The notes under the pieces: generated by a model | What the model was told of the DNA's origin: nothing | Database searches by the model: none | Seen by the model: the letters and a program-made list of their open reading frames with translations, nothing else | Part shown: piece after piece, positions 49,925 through 62,208 of the stretch | How positions within the stretch are numbered: position 1 is the first letter of the stretch | How the letters are laid out: the number at the start of each line of letters is the position of its first letter | Position numbers and translations under genes: made by a program | From: Amphiura filiformis | Lineage: Eukaryota; Echinodermata; Ophiuroidea; Amphilepidida; Amphiuridae | Assembly: GCF_039555335.1 (NCBI RefSeq) | Contig: NC_092640.1 | Span: 40,964,295 to 41,028,294 of the forward strand | Length of the DNA: 64,000 nt | Direction: 5' to 3'

Positions 49925-50090
49925 AACATTAACCTAACTAACCTAAGCCCTAATCCTAACCCTAACCACCATAACTCTAATCCTAACACTAACATGACCA
50001 TATCCCTAACACTAACTGTAATGCTAGCTCTGACCCTATCCTTAACCCCAAATGCTTAAACCCTAACTTAAACCATTTTTGGACTAAAAT
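49925..50090 (+). repeat. degenerate telomere-like (CCCTAA) sequence
   Basis: There are many ccctaa, cctaac and ctaac units with interruptions. A shorter ggttag-type stretch lies at 25678-25725. It could be interstitial telomeric sequence or a simple repeat. Confidence 0.6.
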
Positions 50091-50215
50091 CGACTCTTAG
50101 GACTAATGGGCAATGTTCCACAATATATATATATAACTACATTAAAACTTCTTATGTGACCCCAGCCTCAGTTTTGGTCATCATTAGAATACAATACAAA
50201 ATGGTATGGGTCCAT

Positions 50216-50765
50216 ATCCCAGCAAACACAAAATAAACTTAATGCTGTAAAATCTTACAAAATCATGCAAAAGGAAGTCACTGAACATACATGCATTCCA
50301 CACAATGCAATGACAGATTCACCCTACCAGTCGCTGATCCAATGCTTGGTGGTCTGGGATTTGAATTCTGAGGGAAAACAAACAACTTCTTTGTTCATTT
50401 ATCTTTTCTCTTCAAAACTTCCTTCTTTCCTTTACAAGCACGAAAAAGCCCTTTCAGCATTAGGGTTAAAAATATTATTAACATGTTTAGTATTGGTCAA
50501 AACATTAAAATAATATTTACATGTCAGGTTATACAGGTAAGGAACAAATTGTTGTCAAAATATTATCATAAAATATTATTTGGCTAACATTTCTTGCAAT
50601 ATATTTTGTCAAAGCTTGAATAACATTATGTTAGAATGTTTTGCTGCAAAGTTTCAAAAATGTTTTTAAATGCTAATTGTTAAAACATTTTATGTCCTTT
50701 ATGCACCCTTTATATAACTCAACATCTGAACATTTCCTGTAAAACGTATACGTGTTTTGCTGGGA
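50216..50765. mobile_element. cagcaaacac-type MITE
   Basis: Starts cccagcaaacacaaaat and ends gtgttttgctggg, with internal blocks (ataacattatgttagaatgtt, ccctttatataac) as in the cluster at 31681. No coding content. Confidence 0.7.
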
Positions 50766-51298
50766 TCATGGAAATGCACCTTTTTTTACACATGATATAA
50801 GAAAAATCTTTACTTTATACAGATCTGATCAAAATATATGCATACAACTTTACTAAATATACAAAATGTACTTTCATTACAAATTTGGATTCACAGATTT
50901 CACACCTATTACATACAACTTGCAACATCAACATCTCAAAAAAAAAATTTGTTCAAACACTTTTAAAGCCTAATTGGAAATGGTGGCCCTCCTACCTCGT
51001 CCAATGTTGGCATGTGCGATATTGTCATCATCACCATATTATAAAGTTGCGTGGCAAGTTGTAAAAGTAAGTTCCAGTATTTATTTCAAACTTTGTGATC
51101 ACAATATTATGTTCTTCCAGTGTTAATTAGTAGGGAAGGGGTGGGTGTACAATATTAGAAATTTGATACTGACCCCTTAATGGCGTAATGTGTAATGACA
51201 ATTTTCTCACTTAATATGAGTACTAATAAACTAAGAGAATACACTGGAACTACATTGATTCATTTCCTTAGTTTAGGTTTTTTGAGTACCTTAAATTG

Positions 51299-51865
51299 GG
51301 CTCAAAAAGAAACTTATAATTTTCACAAGTTTGTATCTTACAATCCTGTCCATAAAAATGAACAAAATTACACACAGATTACTTCAATACTCTACTCTAA
51401 GCAGTAACCAAAGAGTTGTGCAACTGACACAACACAGCAAAATACACTGACATGGAACAGCTTCCTGGACCACATTCACAGCCCAATAATTGGCACCCAA
51501 CACAAGAAATCTGTGAGTATTTAAAGTGGAACAGTGTGGAACAAGAGGTGTTTCTGAAAGAAAGTAGAAAAGCAGAGGCAGCCCCTTTCCACACTATTCC
51601 ACTTACTCTTTGGAAATTATCACCTGTGTACGCATTCTCACCGATTGCTTTTGCTGGGTGCCAATTATTCGCCTGTGAATGTGGTCCCGGTAGCTCTTCC
51701 ATGTCAGTGCATTTTGCTGTTGTGTCAGTTGGACAAATGCTTGGTTACTGACATGTTTTTAGAGCAGAGTATTAAAGTAATCCTGTGTGTAATTTTGGTT
51801 CATTTTTATGGACAGGATTTTGAGATATGATCTTGTGAAAAATTATAAGTTTCTTTTTGAGCCTC
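51299..51865. mobile_element. foldback element, copy B
   Basis: Arms of about 240 bp pair closely, beginning ggctcaaaaagaaacttata at the left and its complement at the right. Both strands therefore carry similar open frames (HSQPNNWHP against HSQANNWHP), an effect of the palindrome and not two genes. Related to 25974-26447. Confidence 0.85.
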
Positions 51866-53688
51866 TCCAGAACCATCTTCAGAACCATCTATTTGACCTT
51901 ATGATATATTAACGTCAAAGATGGGAAAATTACAAAACTAAGCATTGAAGAGTACCCTTTAAAAGTACATCTTTTCTTAAAGACATCGTAAACGCCAACA
52001 GGTCAAAATTTGACCCTTTTTGACCTGTTTCTTGTGATGACGAGCATGCATACCAAATATCCCAAGTGAACCCCCCTGGGTCGTATCACAAACCAGTGGT
52101 ATATATTTTGCATGAACAAACAGGGGATAACTATTATTATCCTTAGTTTACATGAATTCTGCACATTGGTCACACATCACTTGGATAAAAATCTGTATTA
52201 CCTACATATTCGTAATTAATATTAATGACCATAAGTCTGGCAGGTAATATTTTTTGTATTATCTGGGTAATCTTAACATGTGTATAACATTACACATGAG
52301 ATAACCCAAGCCACAAGCAAATCTTACGCCCTGATTCATGTGGTAATGGTTGCATTGCAGGCTGCACTACCTGTTAATAAAAAGCCAACAAATTGCAGTA
52401 AGATTATCAAACTAAATTCCTAATACGCAGTGGCGGCGCTACTGGGGGGGCAACAAGAGTAAATATTTTCTTGCCCCCCCACTTTTGAGACAAAAAACTC
52501 AAATTACATAAATTTCAAATTTTTGTGGCAATTTTGCGCAAAATTTGCTTGTTTTGCCCCCCTCTAAAATTCACTTTTCCCCCAATGCCCCCCGAAAAAA
52601 TCCCTGGTGCCGCCGATGCTAATACAAACAAGTCAGAAGGTTCAAAAAGCTGTTATAGAATGGGACAGAATTCCTGCTAACTAAAGGATAGAATTGTTAC
52701 TTCTGTTTGTTCTCACAAAATACGGGAAAATATCTACAGTCGGTGGCGTATTCCATTTCAACCTTCGTCTTCATGGAATACAGCACCAGACTGTAGATAT
52801 TTTGCCATATATTATCATTATTATACTGCATTGCCAGAAATATAACGGCAAATGGATAACGCTGGATATCAATCTGATGCACTGGTCTGGGTGAACAAAC
52901 AGAGCGAACAGAGGGCAATTAATAATATCTGAAAAATTTGCATTTTTTGCCCAAAAAATTAGGCTTTCAATGATTTTTGGTCTTGATCTCCCCTCCCCCC
53001 CCTAATTTCCCCACTAGGAGCAGGCTAATTTGTCAGCTGCGCTTGTAGGGCCAAATATTGTACAAAATGACTGTGTCAGCTGCAATTTAAAAATCTAATG
53101 TTTTATTAATAAAATAATATACAAATATTATTCTTTTGTGCAAGGAAGCTTAGAATTGTGAATATTATAACAATTTGAAACAGTTCAAAACTGACTAAGG
53201 AAATAGAAACAAATAAGTTTGATCAACCATTGATGCTTGGGCGATACTTATTACATGAAAATTACGCTCTCAACTAAATTGATATTAAGGCTGTTGTGGG
53301 GCTTGTGAGGGGATCAGAACTCTTGCCCCTACCCCTAGTTCCCCCCCCCCAGTAAAAACTAAATATTACCAAAATTGTCCCTTTTTGCAGCAATTTTGCA
53401 CAAAATTTGTTGATTTCTCCCCCCCCCCAGGGGATGGGGGATAAATCTCTCCAATAATATTTTGATAAGGGAGGATGATCTATACAATCACCCCCCCCCC
53501 CTCCAAAGTTGACACCTGTATGTGGGCTTCTGACTGCTTTAGCCTAAAAAGTGAACAATTTTGCACACTTCTCAAGAATTTGTTCCACTTTTGCACCATA
53601 TTTCAATATGGCAAACATTTTTACGCACATTTGTAACATAAACCTATTCTGTTGTTAAAAAGTACTGAATTCACTATACTTCAAGACA
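51866..53688. other. intergenic with small MITE and C-runs
   Basis: Apart from the hAT-like MITE at 52428-52618, this holds several poly-C runs (near 52990, 53340, 53420 and 53490). No coding exon was found. Confidence 0.5.
52428..52618. mobile_element. 191-bp hAT-like MITE
   Basis: Starts cagtggcggcgctac and ends tggtgccgccgatg. The flanks ctaatacg (52420-52427) and ctaataca (52619-52626) match at seven of eight bases. Confidence 0.7.
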
Positions 53689-53694
53689 TTTATT
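53689..53694 (-). promoter_or_regulatory. polyadenylation signal of the decarboxylase gene
   Basis: AATAAA on the minus strand, about 47 bases after the stop codon at 53741. The position is suitable for a short 3' UTR. Confidence 0.5.
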
Positions 53695-53740
53695 CCAATC
53701 CCATCCCCCCAATGTCAAAATGATATATACCCCACTGTTA

Positions 53741-54010
53741 CTATTCCTTCCCATTTTGAACCGTTCCATTGCAATCTTCCTTTGACCCGTTTAATTGCTC
53801 CTTTGTCCCGTTTAGTTGCTCCTTTGCTCCGACTTTGCAGGATTCCTCCTTTATGATATCCCAGGCATACTTAACATGCTCTGATGTAGTAGTGGCAGCA
53901 CAGATGGCAAATCGCAGGATGAATTCACCATTTAGCATAGCACCAACCATGAATATTTTACCAGTCTTGTTAATCTGATCCAAGAGCTCACGATTCTGGT
54001 CATCAGTTCC
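53741..54010 (-). CDS. last exon of aromatic-L-amino-acid decarboxylase-like gene
   Basis: This minus-strand exon begins after the acceptor cttgcag (54013-54011) in phase 0 and encodes 89 residues plus the stop TAG. The block with GKIFMVGAML and FILRFAICAATTT, then EHVKYAWD, matches the C-terminal domain of group II PLP-dependent decarboxylases, closest to the DOPA/5-HTP decarboxylase branch. These enzymes make dopamine, serotonin or related amines in the cytosol. The tail after residue 60 holds three imperfect KEQLNG-type repeats and is not part of the usual fold. The catalytic PLP lysine is not in this window. Gene identity is strong at family level; the exact substrate is not determined. 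Confidence 0.93.
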   Translation of the reverse strand, partial: GTDDQNRELLDQINKTGKIFMVGAMLNGEFILRFAICAATTTSEHVKYAWDIIKEESCKVGAKEQLNGTKEQLNGSKEDCNGTVQNGKE

Positions 54011-54275
54011 CTGCAAGTTGGTAATATACATAAAAAAGAGGATATAAGATTTGATCTGATTCATTCCAACCAAAGTCAGTGATTACGGTATTTGTAGTTT
54101 AATATCATTGACAAATAAAGACCTAAAATTTGTTCCTTGCTGTAACAGGTCATAAAATAAGGTAGGGTCAGTCAGGTTAGTATTTGCTCCTGCCCCCTCC
54201 TGGCTCAAAATACGAGACACAATAGACAAAATTAGCATTAATTTGTGACATGCCATTTATCATTAGCAATGCAAT

Positions 54276-54500
54276 CAGTGGCATGCCAAGGGTGGGGGGA
54301 AAAGGGGAGCAGCTTGCCCCCTCTTGCCCCTTGTCCAGATGCTGGCCACTCTAAAATTTGATTTTTATACCTTTTTTGCATTTTTAGCCTATTTTTGTCC
54401 ATTTTCATTAAATGTTGTTCCCCCCTAAAAGTTGCTTTCCCCCTCCCCCTCTTCCCTACCCCCACCCCACCCCTCTAAAATAGTTCTGGCTATGCCACTG
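54276..54500. mobile_element. 225-bp hAT-like MITE in decarboxylase intron
   Basis: Starts cagtggcatgcc and ends ggctatgccactg. The flanks aatgcaat (54268-54275) and attgcaat (54501-54508) match at seven of eight bases. The interior is rich in C-runs. Confidence 0.75.
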
Positions 54501-54773
54501 ATTGCAATATAGTCATACGCTTTGTGCCAGCTGATTTGGTGGCATGATTTTGGAACTCATTCTCCTGTTGAAAATTTTGCCCGCTATTTTAAAAAAAAAT
54601 TTCATATTATATTTTCACCTTTAAACATCCATACTTATAAACTGATTATATGGGGGACATGTAAGTAATCTGCCAAATACCAAAAATGGCACATATTAGG
54701 TATTATTAAATCACATTTTATTTACCATCAATCACAGGTTTAATATTGGCTCAATATTAAAAAAAAAAGTTCA

Positions 54774-55030
54774 TATGTGACACGATCAAGGGAAATGAGT
54801 CGGATGTCGCTGATATTGATTTTGAGATATTGGCAAAGAAAGTGTTAAAATTTTTTTGTTTTATATTGTTTTCAGCGATTGATAAATTGACGTAACTTCA
54901 CAAAGAAAAGTCATATCAACATGGGGTTTTCAGTTTCTGAAAGCTCTCAATGTTCTCTTTAAAAACATGTGTAAAACTCATTTTTGACCAGGGCCGACAT
55001 GTGACCCATTCCCCTTGATCATGTCACATA
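54774..55030. mobile_element. MITE with tgtgaca..gatcaagg ends (copy B)
   Basis: Ends tatgtgacacgatcaaggg and ccttgatcatgtcacata are inverted. Related to 24447-24692. Confidence 0.75.
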
Positions 55031-57393
55031 TTATATTTTCAATGCATCCACACTTATTAACTTATTATGTGGGGGACAAAAGTAATCTGCCAAATACAAA
55101 AAATGGCACATATTGGATATTATTAAATCACATTTAATTAATCATCAATCATGTGTCCAAGCAATAAACTAATTAGTTTAGGGAGCGGTCAGTATTATTT
55201 ACACCAGGGGAATGGGGAATTTAAGGGGAATGTAAAAATATTTTGTGAGCAAGGGGAAAGCAAAGGGGGGAATGTGAAATTTTAAATGGAGAAATTTCAT
55301 AAAAATAAGATGGGGAATGCGGAATTTTTTAATGGAAGCAAAGGAGACCTCAATTTTTAAATTCCTGTTCCCCTGGTATAAATAGTAACCGGTCACTTAT
55401 ACTTTTCAAAATAGCAATGAAGTAAAAGATCAAGGTACCCTTTACAAAATCATTTAATTTCTTGAATATAAAATGATGCAATAAACATGGTCTTGGCATC
55501 ATATGCAAGATTATTTTCAAGTGTTTTCTGCTGTACCATGTATACTGAAAACTCTGACGGTCACATATGTGACTTGTTCTTGGTTTTGCAGATCAGTGGG
55601 ATATTATTAGCTAAGTAATACTGAAACTTGTGAAGATATATTATTTTGACATTATAACATTTCAAGTTGTGCTCACAAGTTTATAAATTTGCAAATGAGC
55701 TATCTATAATTAGGCTAAAAAACAGATTGCTTCCTTGTCCTCCACCGACCGATGCTAATCTTGAAAATCTGGAAAAGGGTTGCTTTTTTTTTCTTTACTG
55801 TACAATTGAAAGCCGCCCCTAATTTTGGAAAATCCAGAAAAAGGGTTTTTTTCTTTCAATAATTTTGACATCCTGAAACATTTGTTTACAGTTTCTACAC
55901 ACTTCTAAACTGTTTTAAAAACATGAATGAAGTGGTATACAATAATAGATAAATATCCCAATTCCAACTATTTTGGACTATAAATTATTAAGCTAATTAA
56001 AGGCATACAGTCATGTTTTGGCTATGACCTTTAAGAAAATATTTAAAAAAAATAATCCTGACCGACCGACCTAATTCTGAAAGAGTTGTGGAGGACAGAC
56101 AAACTATCTTTTCTTTTGGTTTAAGCATTTAATAGAATTGCCACCCCAGAATTGCCATATCACTCTATGCCTTACCAGTTCTGAGAAATCATGCGCACAA
56201 GCGCCCCGATTTATATTATATTCCGGTCTGATATTGGCTGATTTATATAATATTCTGGTCTGATATTGGCTTCGATGACCAATAATGATAAAAAAAGATT
56301 AACCTTCAAGTTAATTTAATATCTTGAAATATTGTTAATGTTTTAAAATATTTTTCAATCTTAACATTTTAATCTCTTAAAAGATTTTCAATCTTTTTAA
56401 TATCTTAAAAGTAATATGCCTAATCTTGTCCAGTTTGTGAATTCATTTGCCATTAAAATGTCTATTCCTTCAGTATTAAGTACTTAAATTATATGTTATC
56501 CATGGTGGATACCAGCTTTATATTTTCTTCACTTTATATAGATACTCTACATGCTCTATGTGCTTGTTAACAAGCATGACATCTCATCAAACAAAAAATG
56601 TTTTTCTAAATCTGTTGCAGTTTTGGTCAATTTTTTTTCAAAAACATTAAATGTTAGATAATGAAAACATTTTAAAATGTTTAAAAAAATTTTTTTTAAA
56701 TACTACAACAGTTTAAAATTATATTTATTGTTACAGATGTGTCTGACATAGCCTGCTAGTGGTTAAGACGAAAGCTGTGTATTCAAGACATTAATGAAAC
56801 ATTTTACATGAATCTGTAATTTTTTATTAAAGGGCATTTCGTGATCCACAGCCTCATCCCCCACTTTTCTCAAAAAAAAAAGTTGAGATTTTTATATCAC
56901 TGGAAACCTCTGGCTACATAATGTTTATGTACAAAATATTTCTTGCAGATTAATTCGTTTTGCAAAGATATCGTGAAATTTGAATTTCGTTCTGGTGCAC
57001 CAGAACGAAATTACAACGCATTGTCTATGGAGCAGTGTAATACACATAATCATGCATAACTGCATAAGCGCAAAATCTGAATCAACTGAAATTTTGGGAA
57101 TAGGTTTTTTTCGTGGATATCTACTGAAAGATGTCATAAAAAGAGTATGCTAGGATCACGAAATACTCCTTTAACTGCATGTATTTGAATGAGGCTTCAA
57201 CTTCATCAACACTGTTGTTTTTTGCCAAATTTGTCACAGCAAAAATACCTTATAATGACTTATCCTTCACTCTTAGATAATTTTTAAACAATTTTAATTT
57301 GTTTATACCTACCTTCACTGGGATCACTGAATAGGCCTTTAAATGAACACATAAAAAAAGTTACTAAATTTTGAGAAATTAGCTTTTTCTTAC

Positions 57394-57495
57394 CTTGAGT
57401 CGAAAACAAACTAATCCCAGGACAACATCAGCGGATATTTCAAATCTTTTATCAGCAGCAACTAAGGCTTCAAATTCATGTGCCAATGCTACTTG
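57394..57495 (-). CDS. penultimate exon of the decarboxylase-like gene
   Basis: This is 102 nt, phase 0 on both sides, with a tttttcag acceptor and GTAAG donor on the minus strand. It encodes 34 residues with HEFEALV and the highly conserved [10 protein letters not shown] block near the end of group II decarboxylases. The text runs without a gap into GTDDQN of the last exon. Confidence 0.94.
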
Positions 57496-57539
57496 CTGAA
57501 AAACAAAAGTAAAAAACAGTGAGAATTACGATAGGGCAA

Positions 57540-57790
57540 AAAAAAAAAAGGTTCGTCGCAAAGCTTGCGCGTGCGTTTGTAAAATAGCACGATTTGACAA
57601 AAAAGAAATGCGGACATTTTTTTTATTTTCAAATTTTTTTTTTTTTTTTAGTTTTTTCCCGAAAAACGGCGAAAATTAGACTTTTTCTCAAAATACCATG
57701 AAAAAAGTCCGAATAAAAAAAAAAAAAATCACATTTCGCATTTGTTTTAAATTTCTTTTTTTTTTTTTTTTTTATATAGTTTTAAAACCG
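57540..57790. repeat. A/T homopolymer-rich stretch
   Basis: Alternating poly-A and poly-T runs of 9-18 bases inside the decarboxylase intron. Confidence 0.8.
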
Positions 57791-57956
57791 GGAAAAAAGA
57801 AAATATATGCAAGTGTGAAAAAAGAACGAAAACAACATGAAGAAAAATTAATAAATTAATGAAATGGAACGAGAAAGGTTAGTTAATAAGCATAATGTGA
57901 CTATTATTAACGAGTTGCTCGAACAAGAACAAAATTCACTCATCTTTTAAATTCGT

Positions 57957-58430
57957 TACATACACTGGCTTCCAATAGACAAGAGAATTTGCTTCAAAGT
58001 GCTACTTTACATTTACAAGACATTGAACGATCTGGCACCACCCTACCTCTCTGATTGTCTGACCATCCGTGTTCCAACTAGGGAAGGCCTTCGTTCAAAT
58101 CAAGATCTTACGCGCCTTATAATTCCTAAGACAAACAGACTGATAGGCGATGGATCGTTCAGTGTCTTTGGACCCAGAATCTGGAACAATCTTCCTTCAT
58201 CCATTAGGTCATCTCCTACAGTTACTACTTTCTAACGTAGCCTGAAAACCCATATTTTTAACCATTGCTAATTTTATGTTGTTTCTTTTTCATATTTTTG
58301 TTTACTTGTAGTCTTTAGTAGTAGGTAAGTTTTTCTGTAAAGTGCAATGATCATTTCTTTGAAATTGCGCTATATAAATGCCATTGTATATGTATGTATG
58401 TATAGCTATGTATGTATGTATGTATTTAGG
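57957..58430 (+). mobile_element. 5'-truncated LINE 3' end (CR1/L2-like)
   Basis: The frame contains IHWLPIDKRICFK, YKTLNDLAPPYLSD and FGPRIWNNLPSSIRSS, the familiar C-terminal tail after the reverse transcriptase of CR1/L2-type non-LTR retrotransposons. A stop at 58233-58235 interrupts before SLKTHIFNHC. The 3' UTR ends gcgctatataaatgcc, typical of this group, followed by a (TATG)n tail at 58386-58430. It is inserted antisense within the decarboxylase intron. Confidence 0.75.
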
Positions 58431-58890
58431 GTAGTTTCTTAAACAGATATTTGACAGATTTAATGATGGTTTTTGGCAATTTTATATCAAGACTCTTGTT
58501 TCATTTGACTATGTTATTAAACATGATAAAACCTCTTACAATCAGGCAAAAATTATTTTACTGGCATGCACAGAAATATAGCAATGGATTGAGATGTATC
58601 AATGGACCATCTGGGGGGCACCATGACCACTACCTTTGCTTGAACAGATGATGCACTTCTTTGATATCAATGTCAATTACTATTTGCAAGTAGGGAGCTA
58701 TTAAATTCAGGGAAACATGGTAACAGGCATATATAATGAATCAAACAATGTGATGTGACATAAACTTAAATGTTGTGTGAACTGGTTCTTTGGTTTATGC
58801 ACCATCGTTCAATTTGCACAATGAATTTAACAATATAACGTGATATAACCATAAATGTTTCTACTTAAAAATGATGTAAGAGTTGCTTAC

Positions 58891-58989
58891 AGTTTTAATG
58901 TGTTCCTGCAGTTTATCGATGCCAAACAATCGTAGAACAAACCATATCTTGAGTGATCTAAAACGACGACCGAGTGGTATATGCCAATG
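58891..58989 (-). CDS. third-from-last exon of the decarboxylase-like gene
   Basis: This is 99 nt, phase 0, with a tttttacag acceptor and GTAAGC donor on the minus strand. It encodes 33 residues starting [20 protein letters not shown], a signature block of DOPA decarboxylase relatives, and ending with EHIKT. It joins in frame to QVALAHEFE of the next exon. No upstream exon is found between 58990 and 62200, so the gene continues outside the window or is truncated. Confidence 0.94.
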
Positions 58990-61900
58990 CTGTAAAAACA
59001 AATAAAATAAGAAAAAAGAACAAAACTTTTGTTAGTAGAAACAATCATAGAACGGGATGACATGCCATGTGGTTTTCTGTGACAATACTTTTTCCCCATC
59101 AAAAAGCAGCTCATGTGACACTACATGTATACACCAAACATCAGCTTTATACTAATTAGTAATTATATAAAACCTTAATTGTTATTTTCGAAAAACTGAG
59201 CTCTGTAAAATGTATAGACCTAGAATGACAATGAACATTGGGGTGCTTCTTATGCCTGCCCAGTGTATACTTTACTTGGGTGTTGTTATATTACTACTGT
59301 GATAAAGTAGTCAATACCTCAAGGAAAGTTTGAAACTTGTGCGGGATAAAGGCCTTGCTTCAGCATATTTGACCTAAAATCAAGAACCAATACCTAACTT
59401 GAGCTTATAAAACTTTTTTTTACAATAACCCTCTAAGATGAACATGGTATGGTAAATTAAAAAAAGATAATTCCTTAAAATTGCATTTTTCTCAACCTCT
59501 TGACAAAAAATTAGCTAGTGTCATTTTGGTCCATTTTTTGGTGACAATAATTATGAGTCAGTACTAAACTATGCACATATAAAGATGCAATTTCTTGGAA
59601 TATATATATAGGCCCTAATAAATAAATAAAATCAAAGGGCTGTGAGATCCACGATACACTTCACATTCTCACCCACATCTTTGTATATTCCTTGTACTTG
59701 ACCATTCTTTTTTAAAACGGAAATATTAATTTCAAATGTTTGATGGTAAGGCCAAAAAATTGTTTGCTTTGTTTGCTTGTCCTCGTCCGACCAACATCTC
59801 AAACGTTCTGACTGAAAACTTTTCACTATTTTCATCAAATATCTTGAATTATTTCGTCGATAAAATTGTCCCACACAAGGCAGCTATTTTTTTTCTTATC
59901 TGTGCCTAAAAGTGATGCAAAGTGGAATACCAGTAGAATACTTTGATTTTATGTCAGCGGCTTGTTTTTTAACGGTCTGAGCTGAAAATGGAAGTGCTGT
60001 CGATCACCGAGGACTACTCTAGGATTTTTGTGGGCCCCGACTTGACATCAAATGCTCCATCAAGTGAAATAATTACTTACGCTCTAGTTCACACAAATCA
60101 CAAACTTGAGTAAAACTGAATCCACAATTGATCACTTCACATGTTTGTTTTGCAATAAGAAAAAAGTCATCAGTCCATGACATGTTGTTTACATGTACTG
60201 ACATGCTCCTAATTATTGATCACATTTATTGATCAAAAAAATTCCCTCTGGTTTCTGTATGAATGAAAAATGTTATTTGTTAAAGAGGATAAATAATTTC
60301 ACATTCAAAATAGGTATTTTTATAAAAACAGGGAAAATCTGTTCCATATGATTTAGTGTCGTTGAAGCTATGTCAGTTTTGAAATTATTCTAAAAAGATA
60401 ATTTCATCACAACTTAAACTCTCAATTTCTTTGGAAATACTTGATTTGCAATCGAATATTTTATAGAAACAATGACTATAGCGATCTGAAGGAAAATACA
60501 TTAGATTATAGGAAACCTCCCCTGTAGAGTAAAATGGCCTTTGCACATTCACACCAACCATTCAGGTAGCCACTTGAAAACTACAAATTGTGCAGTACTA
60601 GCACCATATATATATAAACATGGACTTCTGTGATATTTCACCGCTAACCGTGGACCTGGTATTACCCCCACGATAGAGGACCCTACCCCACATGCAAAGT
60701 TATGCTGTCTTACGACCATGGACATCCACGTTTCGCAGTAATGTGATATTAATCATTTATTATGGCTTATTCCATATAATTTAAAACCATTGGAGCTTAA
60801 CAAAATTCTAAGACCCTAACTAAAGTACAAAAAATGTTGCACATGAGACACTGAATAGCCTGAGTAATTATAAAAGTAACACTATACTGGACTTTCTAAT
60901 ATTGTACAAAAGGTGCCCTAATTGGTACAAATCTATAATTTGTCGATCCGATATGAATAGATCTATACGTGTACGCTGATAGGAGAAAAAGGTCAATGAT
61001 TTTTTTTTTGTCTTTTGAAATCTTTATGCTTTCCAATGAGAAACTTAAAAATAGTCAAATTTGCATTGGAGCAAAAATAGAGTCATTCTGTGTCAACCAA
61101 TACATGATATTAACAAAGAGTGGGTTTAGTGTGCAAATTAGTTAAACATCTCAAAAAAAGTAACTAACCCCCCTTAAATAATGGCCATTATTCAATTCAA
61201 AACAGGCTATTGTATTACAAATCTGTAAAATTTGTATTACAAATCTGTAAAATTCGTTGGAAGCAGAATTTATTTCTGCGCATTTTGACACCTCATTTGA
61301 TACGAAAGCCTAGAAAACAATAAAACACCGGTGAATTTAATGTAGCGAGATCCAGATTTGAAAGTTGCACTTACAACAATACAAAAACACTCAGATATCA
61401 TAACACAGATTTCCTTCCATTATACTGAATACAAAATCAATAGAATTTACTGCAACTTTCAAATCTTGGGCTACATTGATTTAAATGCATGACGTGACAT
61501 CAATATTTAGTCAATTGCTACAAATGAGGTGTCAAAATGTGCAGAAATAAATTCTGCTTCCAAAGCATTACAGATCTGTATTAATACAATCGCCTGTTTT
61601 TTAATAATGGCCATTATTTAAGGAGGGTTAGTTACTTTTTTTGAGATGTTTATTTGCATTGCAATTATTTTATAGGTAAAAACAGTACAAAGATTTTTAG
61701 CCCAAAATAGGGCAATTTTTAAATTTTCCCTTCCTTGTTTTCAATTTTTGTATTTTTCTGGTAGAAAAGCTATAAAAATCATGACATTTGTAATAGACCA
61801 GATACTCTTGTACCTTATTGGTCAAATAATTATTAAGTATATAACTTACTCCAGACAAGGCAGTTATAAGCATGCTTTTATATACACACAAGGCAGCTCC

Positions 61901-62150
61901 AGACAAGGCAGCTATAAGCATGCTCACACACGCCAAAGGCAGCTATGACCTTGCCCTATTTAAAGGTAAATTACCGGTAACCAAGTCACAACACACGTCT
62001 TGGCTTTCAGTAACCAGCGAGACCATAATTCACTTAAGCATATCACATGGTTTGGTTAACATTGTCTGACAATTTCTACCTCAACATTGTTGACTTAAAT
62101 ATTATCTCATTACCTAAATATTGTTGACTTTAATATATACTTGACTGACT
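58990..62150. other. no exon seen; probable decarboxylase intron and GPCR upstream region
   Basis: The 80-codon minus-strand frame near 59632-59874 has no recognisable domain. The palindromic element at 61132-61661 is the only clear structure. The stretch upstream of 62209 may hold the GPCR promoter, but no distinct element was recognised. Confidence 0.5.
61132..61661. mobile_element. long palindromic element
   Basis: Arms of about 180-250 bp pair around a centre near 61395. Matching blocks are taatggccattatt, gcagaatttatttctgc and its partner, ttgacacctcattt and its partner, and aaacatctcaaaaaaagtaac with its inverse. No coding content. Confidence 0.8.
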
Positions 62151-62208
62151 TCTTCAAACATTTCTCTGAATGCATACAATATCAAAATTACTGTCAGAAT
62201 TCTAAACA

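Larger units (their letters stand above)
54011..57393 (-). other. intron of the decarboxylase gene (3.4 kb)
   Basis: Lies between the last and penultimate exons. It contains the MITEs at 54276-54500 and 54774-55030 and no other exon that I can support. The donor GTAAG and acceptor CAG are readable on the minus strand. Confidence 0.75.

Noticed and set aside
49925..50090. True chromosome end
   Set aside because: The CCCTAA units are degenerate and are followed by ordinary genes and repeats on both sides.
51397..51751. Opposing open frames of about 100 codons on both strands
   Set aside because: They are mirror images created by the foldback element.
59632..59874. 80-codon minus-strand frame as an upstream decarboxylase exon
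   Set aside because: It has no similarity to decarboxylase blocks and no suitable splice phase.
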